Shown here piece after piece: positions 17,664 through 27,246 of a DNA stretch of 37,165 bases (position 1 is the stretch's first letter; each line of letters opens with the position of its first letter). The notes beneath the pieces are model-generated. The model was not told the origin of the DNA. It saw only the letters and a list, made by a program, of their open reading frames with translations, and searched no databases. Origin of the DNA: Paludibacter propionicigenes (GTDB taxonomy: Bacteria; Bacteroidota; Bacteroidia; Bacteroidales; JAFGXI01). The position numbers and the translations under genes were made by a program. The stretch lies in contig DYMG01000004.1 of NCBI GenBank assembly GCA_020721655.1, positions 20,276 to 57,440 of the forward strand. Reading direction: 5' to 3'.

Positions 17664-20615
17664 ATGGATTTAAGTTTAGAATTACTAGACCTTTCAGAAA
17701 AAATAGAAGGAGAAATAAAAACCGATAACATAACCCGAATTATTTATTCTACCGACGCATCGGCATATAAAGAAATGCCAGATGCCGTAATTTTTCCAAA
17801 AAATAAAAACGACATAAAAGAAATAATACTTTTTGCAAATAAGTTTAAAATTCCAATAATTCCACGAACAGCAGGAACATCTTTAGCTGGTCAAGTTGTT
17901 GGAAAAGGAATTATTGTTGATGTATCAAAACACTTAACTAAAATTATTGAAATTGATGGGCAAAATAGAACCGTTACAGTACAACCAGGAGTTATTAGAG
18001 ATGAACTAAATTTAATATTAGCAAAACATAAATTATTCTTTGCCCCCGAAACATCAACCTCAAACCGAGCAATGATAGGTGGAATGGTTGGAAATAACTC
18101 TTGTGGAGCACATTCACTAATTCACGGCTCAACTCGCGACCATTTAATATCTGTTAAAGGATTTTTAGCTGATGGTTCTGAAGTGGAATTTGGAGCACTA
18201 TCAAACGAAGATTTTAAGAAAAAAACAGTAGGAGTAAGGCTCGAAAATAAAATATATAAACAAATAAACAAAATACTTTCTGATAAATTTTTTTTAGCCG
18301 AAATAGAAAAAGAATATCCATATAAAGAAATAAAACGCAGAAACACCGGTTATGCACTCGATGTTTTGGCAGAAAGTAGTGCGTTTTCGAATAATAATAC
18401 AGAATTTAACTTCGCTAAATTAATTGCAGGCTCAGAAGGAACTCTGTTCTTTATAACCGAAATAAAATTAAATTTAACAACAAAATTACCTTTAGAAAAA
18501 GCTTTGGTATGTGTACATTTAAATTCGGTAGCCGAAGCTGCTAAAGCAAACTTAATAGCATTAAAACACAAACCAGATGCCATAGAACTTATGGATAAAG
18601 ATATTATGGATTTGAGTAAAGAAAATATAACTCAAAAAAATAATAGATTTTTTATAAATGGCGACCCCGGTGCAATTATTATTGTGGAATTTTTGAGAAC
18701 ATCGAAAGAAAATATTCTTGAAGAAGCAAAGGCAATGGAATTGGAAATGAGAGAAAATAATTTAGGATTCGATTTTCCAATTATTTGGGGTAATGATATT
18801 AATAAAGTTTGGGATGTGAGAAAAGCAGGTTTAGGCTTGTTGGCAAACATTCCGGGCGATTTGAAAACAGTTCCTGTAATTGAAGATACAGCAGTTCGTC
18901 CGGCAGATTTACCAAATTATTTAGTAGATTTTCAAAATATTTTAGATAAACACAATTTAAAATGTGTGTATTACGCTCATATAGACACAGGCGAATTACA
19001 TTTTAGACCATTAATAAATCTAAAAACAATCGAAGGTCAAGAAGTTTTTCGTGATGTAGCCGAAGACGTTGCAAAACTTGTTAAAAAATATAAAGGCTCA
19101 TTAAGCGGAGAACACGGCGATGGAAGGCTTCGTGGAGAATTTATTCCTCTTATGTATGGCGAAAAAATTTATAATACTTTTAGGGAAATTAAAAAACTTT
19201 GGGACACAAACAACATTTACAATCCCGGAAAAATTATAGATACACCACCAATGGACTCATTTTTACGTTATAACGCTGAAAAAGAGATACCTCAAATTGA
19301 TACAATTTTTGATTTTTCTGCAACTCAAGGAATTTTAAGAGCTGCTGAAAAATGTAATGGCTCTGCCGATTGTAGAAAAACACACCTTTCGCAAGGAACA
19401 ATGTGCCCAAGCTACCAAGCAAGCAAAAACGAAAGCCAAACAACAAGAGCCAGAGCAAATATATTACGCGAATTTTTAACTAACTCTAAACAAAAAAACA
19501 AATTCAATCATAAAGAAATTTACGATGTAATGGATTTGTGCCTATCTTGCAAAGCTTGTAAGTCTGAATGCCCAAGTAATGTTGATGTAGCAAAACTTAA
19601 AGCCGAATTTTTACAGCATTATTATGACGAAAATGGAGCACCTCTTCGCTCAAAATTGATTGCAAATATTTCAAAAATAAATAAAATTGTAATTAAATTT
19701 AATCCGGTAACAAATTTGTTTTTCAAATGTAAAATAACATCATATTTAATAAACTCATTATTAGGATTTTCAGTTAAACGACAAATTCCACTTTTGCACA
19801 AAACAACATTAAATAATTATATTTCAAAAATAAAACAAGAGTCGGGCAAAAATGGAAAAGTTTATCTTTTTGTTGATGAGTTTACAAATTTTAACGATGT
19901 AGATTTGGGTATTATTGCAATTAGATTACTTAATAAGCTTGGCTATGAGGTTGTTGTAGAAAAAAATGTGGAAAGCGGAAGAACATACCTTTCTAAAGGA
20001 TTTTTGCGAAAAGCAAAAGAGCTTGCCAATGAAAACGTTAAACTTTTGAGCAATAAAATAACCAATGAAACTCCATTAATTGGTATTGAACCATCAGCAA
20101 TACTCACATTTAGAGACGAATACCCCGAACTTGTTGATAAAGAATTAGTAGAAAAATCGAAAGAATTAGCAAAAAATGCTTTAATGATTGATGAATTTTT
20201 GGCATCAGAATTTGAAAAAGGCAAATTTTCTACAGAATTATTTACCAAAGAAAAACAACATATAAAACTTCACGGACATTGTCAACAAAAGGCAATAGCA
20301 TCAACAAAACCAACCATAAAACTATTGTCGATACCAGAAAATTATACTTGCGAAGAAATTCCTTCGGGTTGTTGCGGAATGGCTGGCTCGTTTGGTTACG
20401 AGAAAGAACATTACGATTTGTCGATGAAAATAGGCGAATTAGTTCTTTTTCCAAATATTAGAAAAACTGAAGAAAGTATTATAATTGCTGCAACCGGAAC
20501 AAGTTGTAGGCATCAAATTAAAGATGGTACAAATAGAAAAGCATTACACCCTATAGAAATACTCTATAATGCTATAATACCGAAAGCATTCCTAACTCTT
20601 TCGGAAGTTCAATAG
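17664..20615 (+). CDS. FAD-linked oxidase/4Fe-4S (GlcD-GlpC-like) fusion oxidoreductase, YdiJ/D-lactate dehydrogenase-like
   Basis: FAD-binding PRTAGTSLAGQVVGKGIIVDVSKH; SGEHGDGRLRGEF; Fe-S motif CLSCKACKSECPSNVDV; C-terminal CCG domain SGCCGMAGSFGYE. Confidence 0.93.
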   Translation: MDLSLELLDLSEKIEGEIKTDNITRIIYSTDASAYKEMPDAVIFPKNKNDIKEIILFANKFKIPIIPRTAGTSLAGQVVGKGIIVDVSKHLTKIIEIDGQNRTVTVQPGVIRDELNLILAKHKLFFAPETSTSNRAMIGGMVGNNSCGAHSLIHGSTRDHLISVKGFLADGSEVEFGALSNEDFKKKTVGVRLENKIYKQINKILSDKFFLAEIEKEYPYKEIKRRNTGYALDVLAESSAFSNNNTEFNFAKLIAGSEGTLFFITEIKLNLTTKLPLEKALVCVHLNSVAEAAKANLIALKHKPDAIELMDKDIMDLSKENITQKNNRFFINGDPGAIIIVEFLRTSKENILEEAKAMELEMRENNLGFDFPIIWGNDINKVWDVRKAGLGLLANIPGDLKTVPVIEDTAVRPADLPNYLVDFQNILDKHNLKCVYYAHIDTGELHFRPLINLKTIEGQEVFRDVAEDVAKLVKKYKGSLSGEHGDGRLRGEFIPLMYGEKIYNTFREIKKLWDTNNIYNPGKIIDTPPMDSFLRYNAEKEIPQIDTIFDFSATQGILRAAEKCNGSADCRKTHLSQGTMCPSYQASKNESQTTRARANILREFLTNSKQKNKFNHKEIYDVMDLCLSCKACKSECPSNVDVAKLKAEFLQHYYDENGAPLRSKLIANISKINKIVIKFNPVTNLFFKCKITSYLINSLLGFSVKRQIPLLHKTTLNNYISKIKQESGKNGKVYLFVDEFTNFNDVDLGIIAIRLLNKLGYEVVVEKNVESGRTYLSKGFLRKAKELANENVKLLSNKITNETPLIGIEPSAILTFRDEYPELVDKELVEKSKELAKNALMIDEFLASEFEKGKFSTELFTKEKQHIKLHGHCQQKAIASTKPTIKLLSIPENYTCEEIPSGCCGMAGSFGYEKEHYDLSMKIGELVLFPNIRKTEESIIIAATGTSCRHQIKDGTNRKALHPIEILYNAIIPKAFLTLSEVQ

Positions 20616-20705
20616 GAATTGGACTAAACAGCTATTGCATCGGCATTATACAATTCATTTACTGGACACTATATATTGTTTATATTTGGTATAATTTAGA
20701 TATAT
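20570..20705 (+). repeat. Dispersed structured repeat, copy A (overlaps the 3' end of the oxidoreductase CDS)
   Basis: TTCGGAAGTTCAATAGGAATTGGACTAAACAGCTATTGCATCGGCATTATACAATTCATTTACTGGACA...TATTTGGTATAAT is near-identical to the sequence at 33620-33711. Ends carry near-inverted ATACCGAAA / TTTGGTATAAT. Confidence 0.85.
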
Positions 20706-20747
20706 AAAAAGTATTTAAAATAAAAACTAAAATATTAAAAAATAATG

Positions 20748-20778
20748 TTTGGAATTATCAAAAAATATTTTACTTTTG
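20748..20778 (+). promoter_or_regulatory. Bacteroidota-type promoter of tRNA-Ser(UGA)
   Basis: TTTG (20748-20751), 19-nt gap, TACTTTTG (20771-20778), upstream of the tRNA at 20789. Confidence 0.7.
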
Positions 20779-20788
20779 CACCGCTGTT

Positions 20789-20874
<86 letters not shown>

Positions 20875-20918
20875 AAAGAAGCAAAACAGATAAATTTAAA
20901 TATTTGTTTTGCTTCTTT
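20875..20918 (+). terminator. Intrinsic terminator after tRNA-Ser(UGA)
   Basis: AAAGAAGCAAAACA ... TGTTTTGCTTCTTT followed by T-tract. Confidence 0.85.
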
Positions 20919-21072
20919 TTTTAATAGCTTACGGTTGCCACACACAATAAAGATATAACACATTACAAAAAAATAAATTTCAGAATTTTATTTTCGATTT
21001 TTGGGGTAAAATATTTTTTGAATAATAAATAAAATTGTACATTTGTGAAAACGTAACTTAAAACATAAAAAC

Positions 21073-21561
21073 ATGAAACAATTATTTTTCACATTTAGTT
21101 TGCTTTTTGCAGGAAGTTTTTTATCTGCACAAAATCACGAAGTTGTTGCCTCTGCTGGAGGTTACGATACTACAAGTACTGTAAAAATTAGTTGGACAGT
21201 TGGCGAAACTGTAACTGAAACAATTACCGATAATAATAATATTGTAACACAAGGGTTTCATCAAACTAATTTGACAGCAACTCAAATTGAAGAAAATTTA
21301 ATTTATAATGTAAACTTTGCTGTAAATGTTTATCCAAATCCTACAGTTGAATTTGTTAATGTAGAAATTAAAGCTGATAATTTAGAGGAAGTTGTTTATG
21401 AATTAAACGACAATAACGGTAAATTGCTTTTAAAAGGTAGTTTTAAAACAAATATTGAAAAAATTAATTTTGAAAATTACAAGCCAAGTGTTTATTATTT
21501 AAGAATATACAATAATAAAGGAAATTTTTCTGACACATATAAAATTGTAAAAGGAAATTAA
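21073..21561 (+). CDS. Small secreted protein: SAGG...SWTxGExxTET...TQGFHQ module + T9SS type A sorting domain
   Basis: 162 aa; signal peptide; VVASAGGY..KISWTVGETVTETITDN..IVTQGFHQ; CTD with VYPNPTVEFVNVEI ... YYLRIYNNKGNFSDTYKIVK. Confidence 0.85.
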   Translation: MKQLFFTFSLLFAGSFLSAQNHEVVASAGGYDTTSTVKISWTVGETVTETITDNNNIVTQGFHQTNLTATQIEENLIYNVNFAVNVYPNPTVEFVNVEIKADNLEEVVYELNDNNGKLLLKGSFKTNIEKINFENYKPSVYYLRIYNNKGNFSDTYKIVKGN

Positions 21562-21593
21562 TTTGGATAGTATTAAAAAATTATATACCTTTG
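21562..21593 (+). promoter_or_regulatory. Bacteroidota-type promoter of the initiator tRNA
   Basis: TTTG (21562-21565), 20-nt gap, TACCTTTG (21586-21593), upstream of the tRNA at 21632. Confidence 0.7.
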
Positions 21594-21631
21594 CAACCTG
21601 TTAAAAAAGAAGTTCATTATGTAAAATATAT

Positions 21632-21703
21632 TGCGGGGTGGAGCAGAGGCAGCTCGGCGGGCTCATAACCCGTAGGTCGCAGGTTCGAGTCCTGTCCCCG
21701 CTA
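21632..21703 (+). tRNA. Initiator tRNA-fMet(CAU)
   Basis: Anticodon stem-loop CGGGCTCATAACCCG with the three G-C pairs diagnostic of initiator tRNA; D-arm GAGC/GCTC; acceptor GCGGGG/CCCCGC with an unpaired 1-72 position (T-T in this reading). Confidence 0.93.
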
Positions 21704-21705
21704 CT

Positions 21706-21739
21706 AAAAAAGGTTGACGAATATTTGTCAACCTTTTTT
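21706..21739 (+). terminator. Intrinsic terminator after tRNA-fMet
   Basis: AAAAAAGGTTGAC ... GTCAACCTTTTTT perfect 13-bp stem. Confidence 0.9.
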
Positions 21740-21755
21740 ATTTTAACCCAAAATC

Positions 21756-21882
21756 AGCATTAGGAAATGCTAATTCGATTAAGATTTTGTAATTCAGAAT
21801 TTTTAAAATTCTTCAAACAAAATCTAAGTCGGGGTTACCATCATAAAAGCAATAGTTCAATTTTATAAATCTTCTATTGCTT
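21756..21882. repeat. Cluster of three inverted-repeat structures in the tRNA-fMet/gpsA intergenic region
   Basis: AGCATT/AATGCT (21756-21771); AGATTTTGT...ACAAAATCT (21782-21825) enclosing AGAATTTT/AAAATTCT (21796-21812); AAGCAATAG/CTATTGCTT (21847-21882). Confidence 0.7.
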
Positions 21883-21904
21883 AATTCAGGTTTACAAAGT
21901 GAAC

Positions 21905-22894
21905 TTAATCTAAATTAGAAGTAAGTATTCCAAATTCTATTGTTGGGGAAATTTTATCGTAAAGTATGTTATAAACAGCATTAGTAATTGGCATATAAAT
22001 GTTAAATTTTTTGTTTATTTCATAAATGCCTTTTACCGCGTAATAACCCTCGGCAACCATACTCATTTCTAATTGAGCCGATTTTACCGAATACCCTTTA
22101 CCAATCATAGCACCAAAAGTTCTGTTTCTACTAAATTGTGAATAAGCGGTTACTAGTAAATCGCCTAAATAAGCCGAATTTTTAATGTCTCTTGTAATAG
22201 GGTGAACGGCATCAACAAATCGCTTCATTTCTTTTATAGCGTTAGAAATAAGAACAGCTTGAAAGTTGTCTCCATAACCTAATCCGTGAGCTATACCAGA
22301 GGCTACAGCCATTATGTTTTTTAAAATTGCCGAATATTCTGTTCCAAAAATATCGTCAGAACTTTTAGTTTTAATGTATCTACAAGCAAATAAATTTGAT
22401 AAAAATTCTGCGTCATCGTCGTTTTTTGCCGATGTTGTAAGGTACGATAGGCGTTCAAGAGCAACTTCTTCGGCGTGGCAAGGTCCGCTAACAACACCAA
22501 GTTTATCTAAGGGAACGTCGAAATTAATGTGAAGTAAATCGCAGGTTGTAAAATGCAAGTCGGGAATTATACCTTTTACAGCCGAAACCATAAATTTATT
22601 TTTAAAAATATCTTTTTTGCAGTTTTCTAAAGCAATGCCCAAATATGCTGAAGGTATTACTACTATAACCACATCGGCATCGGCAACTGTTTCCTCAATT
22701 GAGTTAAATAAGTTTAATTTAGATGTATCTAACTCAACACTAGTTAAATAAGTTGGGTTGTGATGGTGTTCTTTTATATGTTTTAAATCTGATTCTAATC
22801 GAATATACCAATTTAGTGTTTCAACATTATTTAATAGTATTTTAACTATTGCTGTAGCCCAACTACCATCGCCAATTACTGCAATTTTTTTCAT
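21905..22894 (-). CDS. gpsA: NAD(P)-dependent glycerol-3-phosphate dehydrogenase
   Basis: KKIAVIGDGSWATAIVKIL; VSAVKGI; VVSGPCHAEEVA; KNIMAVASGIAHGLGYGDN; YLGDLLVTAYSQFSRNRTFG. Confidence 0.95.
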   Translation of the reverse strand: MKKIAVIGDGSWATAIVKILLNNVETLNWYIRLESDLKHIKEHHHNPTYLTSVELDTSKLNLFNSIEETVADADVVIVVIPSAYLGIALENCKKDIFKNKFMVSAVKGIIPDLHFTTCDLLHINFDVPLDKLGVVSGPCHAEEVALERLSYLTTSAKNDDDAEFLSNLFACRYIKTKSSDDIFGTEYSAILKNIMAVASGIAHGLGYGDNFQAVLISNAIKEMKRFVDAVHPITRDIKNSAYLGDLLVTAYSQFSRNRTFGAMIGKGYSVKSAQLEMSMVAEGYYAVKGIYEINKKFNIYMPITNAVYNILYDKISPTIEFGILTSNLD

Positions 22895-22907
22895 CGTATT
22901 ATATTAA

Positions 22908-24629
22908 TTAAGCAATCCAATTTTTAACATCTTCTGGTTTTGGATTTGTTAGGTCCAATTTATGTTTTTTGTTCATTCCACAAAGTTCTTGGTGCAATTT
23001 GTTTGGGTTTGCTTGTTTTAAATCTTTTATGGTTAAAAAGCCTATTTTTTTGATTATTGAAACCCATTCAGGAGCAATTCCTAATTCAATAAATAATTGG
23101 TCGGCATCTTGTTGTATTTTCTTTTCCTGACGCATTTGCGGAAAAAATATAACATCTTGAATTGAGTGTGAGTTTGTCATAATCATTGCAAGTCGGTCAA
23201 TTCCAATACCTAAGCCCGATGTAGGAGGCATTCCAATTTCAATTGCACGTAAAAAGTCTTCGTCTAACATCATTGCTTCGTCGTCGCCACGTTTTGCTAG
23301 TAAAAGCTGTTCTTCAAAGCGTTGGCGTTGGTCTATTGGGTCGTTAAGTTCGCTGTATGCGTTGCAAATTTCTTTTCCGTTGCAAACGGCTTCAAAGCGT
23401 TCTACTAATCCTTTTTTGTTTCTATGTTTTTTTGCCAAAGGCGACATTTCAACAGGGTAGTCGGTAATGAATGTTGGTTGTATAAGTTTTGCTTCGCAGT
23501 TTTCGCCAAAAATTTCATCAATAAGTTTTCCTTTTCCCATTGAGTCGTTTATTGGCACGTTTAACTTTGTTGCTGTAATTCTAAGTTCAGCTTCGTCCAT
23601 TTTTGAAATGTCTATTCCGGTAAAGTGTTCTATTGCTTCAAACATAGTAAATCGTTTCCACGGACGTTGAAAATTTATTTCGTTTTCGCCTACTGTTATT
23701 AATGTTGTTCCGTGAATATCTATTGCAATTTTTTCGACCATTTCTTCAACTAAATCCATCATCCAATTATAATCTTTGTATGCAACATATAATTCCATTT
23801 GTGTAAATTCTGGATTGTGAAAGCGGTCCATTCCTTCGTTTCTAAAATCTTTTGCAAATTCGTAAACTCCATCAAACCCTCCAACAATTAGTTTTTTTAG
23901 ATATAATTCGTTTGCAATTCGCATATACAAAGTCATGTCTAAAGTGTTGTGATGGGTTTTAAATGGGCGTGCTGCAGCACCTCCGTAAATTGGTTGTAAA
24001 ATTGGTGTTTCTACTTCTAAGTATCCTTTATTGTTTAAAAATGTACGCATAGAATTTGTTAATTTTGTGCGTTTTAAAAAGGTTTCTTTTACATTAGAGT
24101 TTACTATTAAATCGGTGTAACGTTGTCTGTAACGTTGGTCTGGGTCTGAAAAAGCATCGTAAACTTCGCCATCTTTTTCTTTTACTATTGGAAGTGGTCG
24201 TAACGATTTGCTTAGAACTTTTAATTCGTGAGCTTTTATCGAAATTTCGCCCATTTGAGTTGTAAAAACATCGCCTTTAATGCCTACAATGTCACCAATA
24301 TCGAGTAATTTTTTAAAAACTGTGTTGTAGAATGTTTTATCGTCGGTTAAACAAATTATATCTCTATTTATATAAATTTGTATTTTGCCATATTGGTCTT
24401 GAAGTTCAAAAAATGAGGCATTACCCATTATTCTGCGGCTCATTATTCTGCCTGCTATACTTACGTTTGTGAAATTATTTTCGTCTTTATTATAATTTTG
24501 CTTTATGTCTATTGTTTTTACATTTACATCGTATTTTTCTGCCGGATAAGGATTTATTCCTAATTTAATAAGTTCTGCAAGTGAGTTGCGTCGCACAATT
24601 TCTTGTTCTGATAATTCAATATTACTCAT
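22908..24629 (-). CDS. lysS: Lysyl-tRNA synthetase class II with C-terminal HhH/SAM-like extension
   Basis: [90 protein letters not shown]; extra C-terminal ~65 aa. Confidence 0.96.
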   Translation of the reverse strand: MSNIELSEQEIVRRNSLAELIKLGINPYPAEKYDVNVKTIDIKQNYNKDENNFTNVSIAGRIMSRRIMGNASFFELQDQYGKIQIYINRDIICLTDDKTFYNTVFKKLLDIGDIVGIKGDVFTTQMGEISIKAHELKVLSKSLRPLPIVKEKDGEVYDAFSDPDQRYRQRYTDLIVNSNVKETFLKRTKLTNSMRTFLNNKGYLEVETPILQPIYGGAAARPFKTHHNTLDMTLYMRIANELYLKKLIVGGFDGVYEFAKDFRNEGMDRFHNPEFTQMELYVAYKDYNWMMDLVEEMVEKIAIDIHGTTLITVGENEINFQRPWKRFTMFEAIEHFTGIDISKMDEAELRITATKLNVPINDSMGKGKLIDEIFGENCEAKLIQPTFITDYPVEMSPLAKKHRNKKGLVERFEAVCNGKEICNAYSELNDPIDQRQRFEEQLLLAKRGDDEAMMLDEDFLRAIEIGMPPTSGLGIGIDRLAMIMTNSHSIQDVIFFPQMRQEKKIQQDADQLFIELGIAPEWVSIIKKIGFLTIKDLKQANPNKLHQELCGMNKKHKLDLTNPKPEDVKNWIA

Positions 24630-24766
24630 TATTTTAATTATAAAATTCGTTGCAAAGATAATATTTAGCTATTAAAAATTGGCTTTTTATTTTATGAAAT
24701 CATTTTAATGTTTAATTAATGTAGCATTTAATCTATTTTAATACTTTTGTTGCCTAATTATTTATT

Positions 24767-26023
24767 ATGGAAAGAAAAAAAATAGTTGTTATTGGTGGTG
24801 GCTTTGCAGGAATGCAATTTGTGAAAAATATTGACCCTAATTTTTTCGATGTTTTATTAATTGATAAGGTTAATTATCATCAGTTTCAGCCTTTATTATA
24901 TCAAGTTGCAACTTCACAATTAGATATGTCGAGTATTTCGTTTCCTTTTCGTAAGAGTTTTCAAACTAAAAATAATTTAAATATCAGATTAGCAGAAGTT
25001 TTATCTATTAATTCTGATAAAAATATAGTTAATACAAACAATGGAGAATATTTTTATGATTATTTGATTGTAGCAACAGGCTGTACTACTTCTTTTTATG
25101 GCAATGAAAGTATAAAGAAAAATTCGTTTACATTAAAATCTGCACAAGAGGCTGTTGATATTAGAAATAATGTTTTATGTAATTTAGAGAAATCATTAAA
25201 TTGTTCTAAGTCGGAAATTAAACCTTTATTAACAATTGTAATTGCAGGTGGCGGACCAACTGGAGTTGAATTAGCTGGTTCTTTTTCTGAAATTAAAAAT
25301 TTTATAATTAAGAAAGATTTTCCTGAAATTGATGTAAAAAATGTTTCAATTATTTTGCTCGAAGGAAGTGATAGTATTCTGAGAGCTATGAGTATAAAAG
25401 CTCAAAAATACTCCAAAATTTATCTTGAAAAAATGGGTGTTGAAGTTCGTGTTAATACTTTAGTAAGCAATTTTAATGGTGAATTTATAACTCTTTCTAA
25501 TGGAGAAAAAATACAATCGAAAAATTTTATTTGGGTAGCCGGAATTATTGCAAATAAAATTGATGGACTTGAAAATGCAGAATATGTTAGCGGAAATAGA
25601 TTAAAGGTTGATATATTTAATAAAGTGATAAATTATGATAATGTTTATGCTTTAGGTGATGTTGCTAATATGAAAACATCTAAATATCCAAATGGACATC
25701 CTCAAATTGCTAATGTTGCTATTAATCAAGCTAAAAATTTGGCAAAGAATTTAAAATCAATGGTTTTGAATAGGAAATTAAAAGAATATGAATACAAAGA
25801 TTTAGGTTCAATGGCTACTGTTGGTAGAAACAAAGCATTGGTCGATGTCGGTTTTTTTAATTTTAAAGGTTTTTTTGCGTGGGTAATTTGGATGTTTTTA
25901 CATTTAATGTTAATTCTTAGCGTTAAGAATAAATTGATTATTTTTATTAATTGGGCTTCTAATTACTATTATAGAGATACATCTTTACGATTAATTTTTG
26001 GCAAAATGAGATATGATAAATAA
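24767..26023 (+). CDS. Type II NADH dehydrogenase / NAD(P)/FAD-dependent oxidoreductase
   Basis: KIVVIGGGFAGMQFVKNI; second Rossmann TIVIAGGGPTGVELAGS; VYALGDVANM; C-terminal membrane-associating segment GFFAWVIWMFLHLMLI. Confidence 0.93.
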   Translation: MERKKIVVIGGGFAGMQFVKNIDPNFFDVLLIDKVNYHQFQPLLYQVATSQLDMSSISFPFRKSFQTKNNLNIRLAEVLSINSDKNIVNTNNGEYFYDYLIVATGCTTSFYGNESIKKNSFTLKSAQEAVDIRNNVLCNLEKSLNCSKSEIKPLLTIVIAGGGPTGVELAGSFSEIKNFIIKKDFPEIDVKNVSIILLEGSDSILRAMSIKAQKYSKIYLEKMGVEVRVNTLVSNFNGEFITLSNGEKIQSKNFIWVAGIIANKIDGLENAEYVSGNRLKVDIFNKVINYDNVYALGDVANMKTSKYPNGHPQIANVAINQAKNLAKNLKSMVLNRKLKEYEYKDLGSMATVGRNKALVDVGFFNFKGFFAWVIWMFLHLMLILSVKNKLIIFINWASNYYYRDTSLRLIFGKMRYDK

Positions 26024-26056
26024 TGCAATTGGTATTATTTAATGAGGTCAGTCTAA

Positions 26057-26088
26057 AAAGTTATAAAGTTAAAAGTTTATAAAGTTAA
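26057..26088. repeat. AT-rich short repeat sharing the 16-mer of the hpt-purE spacer
   Basis: AGTTAAAAGTTTATAA (26067-26082), flanked by partial copies; 1 mismatch to AGTTGAAAGTTTATAA at 9877. Confidence 0.75.
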
Positions 26089-26210
26089 ATTATTGATAAT
26101 AAAAGTTTTAATTCAAATTTACAATAACACATAAAGTCCTGATAATTAAACGTATAGCCTATTTAATGAAAATTAAACTGACTTTTTATACCTGACTCTT
26201 TAATTAATAA

Positions 26211-26242
26211 AAAAAGCCGAATTTTTTTAAATTCGGCTTTTT
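26211..26242. terminator. Bidirectional intrinsic terminator between convergent NDH-2 and T9SS protein genes
   Basis: AAAAAGCCGAATTT-TTTT-AAATTCGGCTTTTT perfect 14-bp stem. Confidence 0.92.
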
Positions 26243-26259
26243 AAGTATTTGTTTTATAA

Positions 26260-27153
26260 TTAGTTTATTATTAACTTTTTAGTTTGAGATTTTCCGTTAT
26301 TTATTACTTCAATAAAATAAATTCCAGAATTTAATTCGCTTAGGTTTATATCTTTATCTAAACTTGAAATATTGTTAAATGTTTTTGTTAAAACAATTTT
26401 TCCAATTGCATTGTGAATGTTTACAGTAACATTTTTAGTATTACCCATTTTTATGTTTATAATATCATTAGCAGGATTTGGATTAACACTAAAATCGAAA
26501 TTATTATTAACATTTTCGATGCTTGTAACAACGCCTTCTAACCAAATATTATCAACTTCAAATTTAGAGCCTACTTGTGCAGTATTAACATCAGCAGAAG
26601 ATGATAAAATTATGTTTAAAGTGTCGGGGTCTAAGTTTGAGAGATATACTAAATCTGCTGTAAATTCGGTCCAAACATTTACAGTAGCATCAAATTTAAT
26701 TGCGCCAATAGCAATTGTGTCGGTAGAATTTTTTGTTAGATAAGCAATCGCAATAGCCGAGTCGCCACTAGCAGGTGTGTATTTGTAATAACCTTTTAGT
26801 TGTGCAGAACGAGTAGTGTAAGGTAATCCACCTGTGATTGTCATATTATTGTAATCAATAGTTCCGTAAGTAACAATACCAGGAATTGTGTTTCCCTGTA
26901 AGTCTTTGCCTTCCATAACAACATAAGAACTTCCTTCTTGAGGGGCAGCAGTACCTTTTGTTACAGTTTCAACTTCAAGGACATTAGCCATAACTACTAT
27001 GTTTGTTCCATCAAAATACTCTGGTAATTCGCCAATATTAGCAGCATTCCAAGTTTCAAAACTTTCGTGTCCTGTAATAATAGGCTCATTTTGAGCATTT
27101 AAGGCTAATGAGCCCAATAAGAACAATGTAAATAGAGTAAAATTTTTTCTCAT
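26260..27153 (-). CDS. Secreted T9SS type A sorting-domain protein (PCMD/carbohydrate-module-like ectodomain)
   Basis: Signal peptide; ESFETW...YVVMEGKDLQGNTIPGIVTYG..GLPYTTRSAQLKGYYKYTP..VDNIWLEG; CTD VNPNPANDIINIKMGN...LNSGIYFIEVINNGKSQTKKLIIN. Confidence 0.78.
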   Translation of the reverse strand: MRKNFTLFTLFLLGSLALNAQNEPIITGHESFETWNAANIGELPEYFDGTNIVVMANVLEVETVTKGTAAPQEGSSYVVMEGKDLQGNTIPGIVTYGTIDYNNMTITGGLPYTTRSAQLKGYYKYTPASGDSAIAIAYLTKNSTDTIAIGAIKFDATVNVWTEFTADLVYLSNLDPDTLNIILSSSADVNTAQVGSKFEVDNIWLEGVVTSIENVNNNFDFSVNPNPANDIINIKMGNTKNVTVNIHNAIGKIVLTKTFNNISSLDKDINLSELNSGIYFIEVINNGKSQTKKLIIN

Positions 27154-27246
27154 GATCTTTTTTTTAAGTTAATAAATTTTTAAAAGTTACACAAATATAG
27201 ACAATAATTTATATAATTTAGTTGCAAAAATATATAAATTTATAAA

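Noticed and set aside
19943-20454. 101 aa and 70 aa minus-strand ORFs
   Set aside because: Antisense to the conserved FAD/Fe-S oxidoreductase; low-complexity shadow ORFs.
22908-23120. Extra C-terminal HhH/SAM-like extension of LysRS
   Set aside because: I recall this ~65 aa extension as common in Bacteroidota LysRS; kept only as annotation.
26417-26743. 108 aa plus-strand ORF
   Set aside because: Antisense to the T9SS-sorted protein gene; no motif support.
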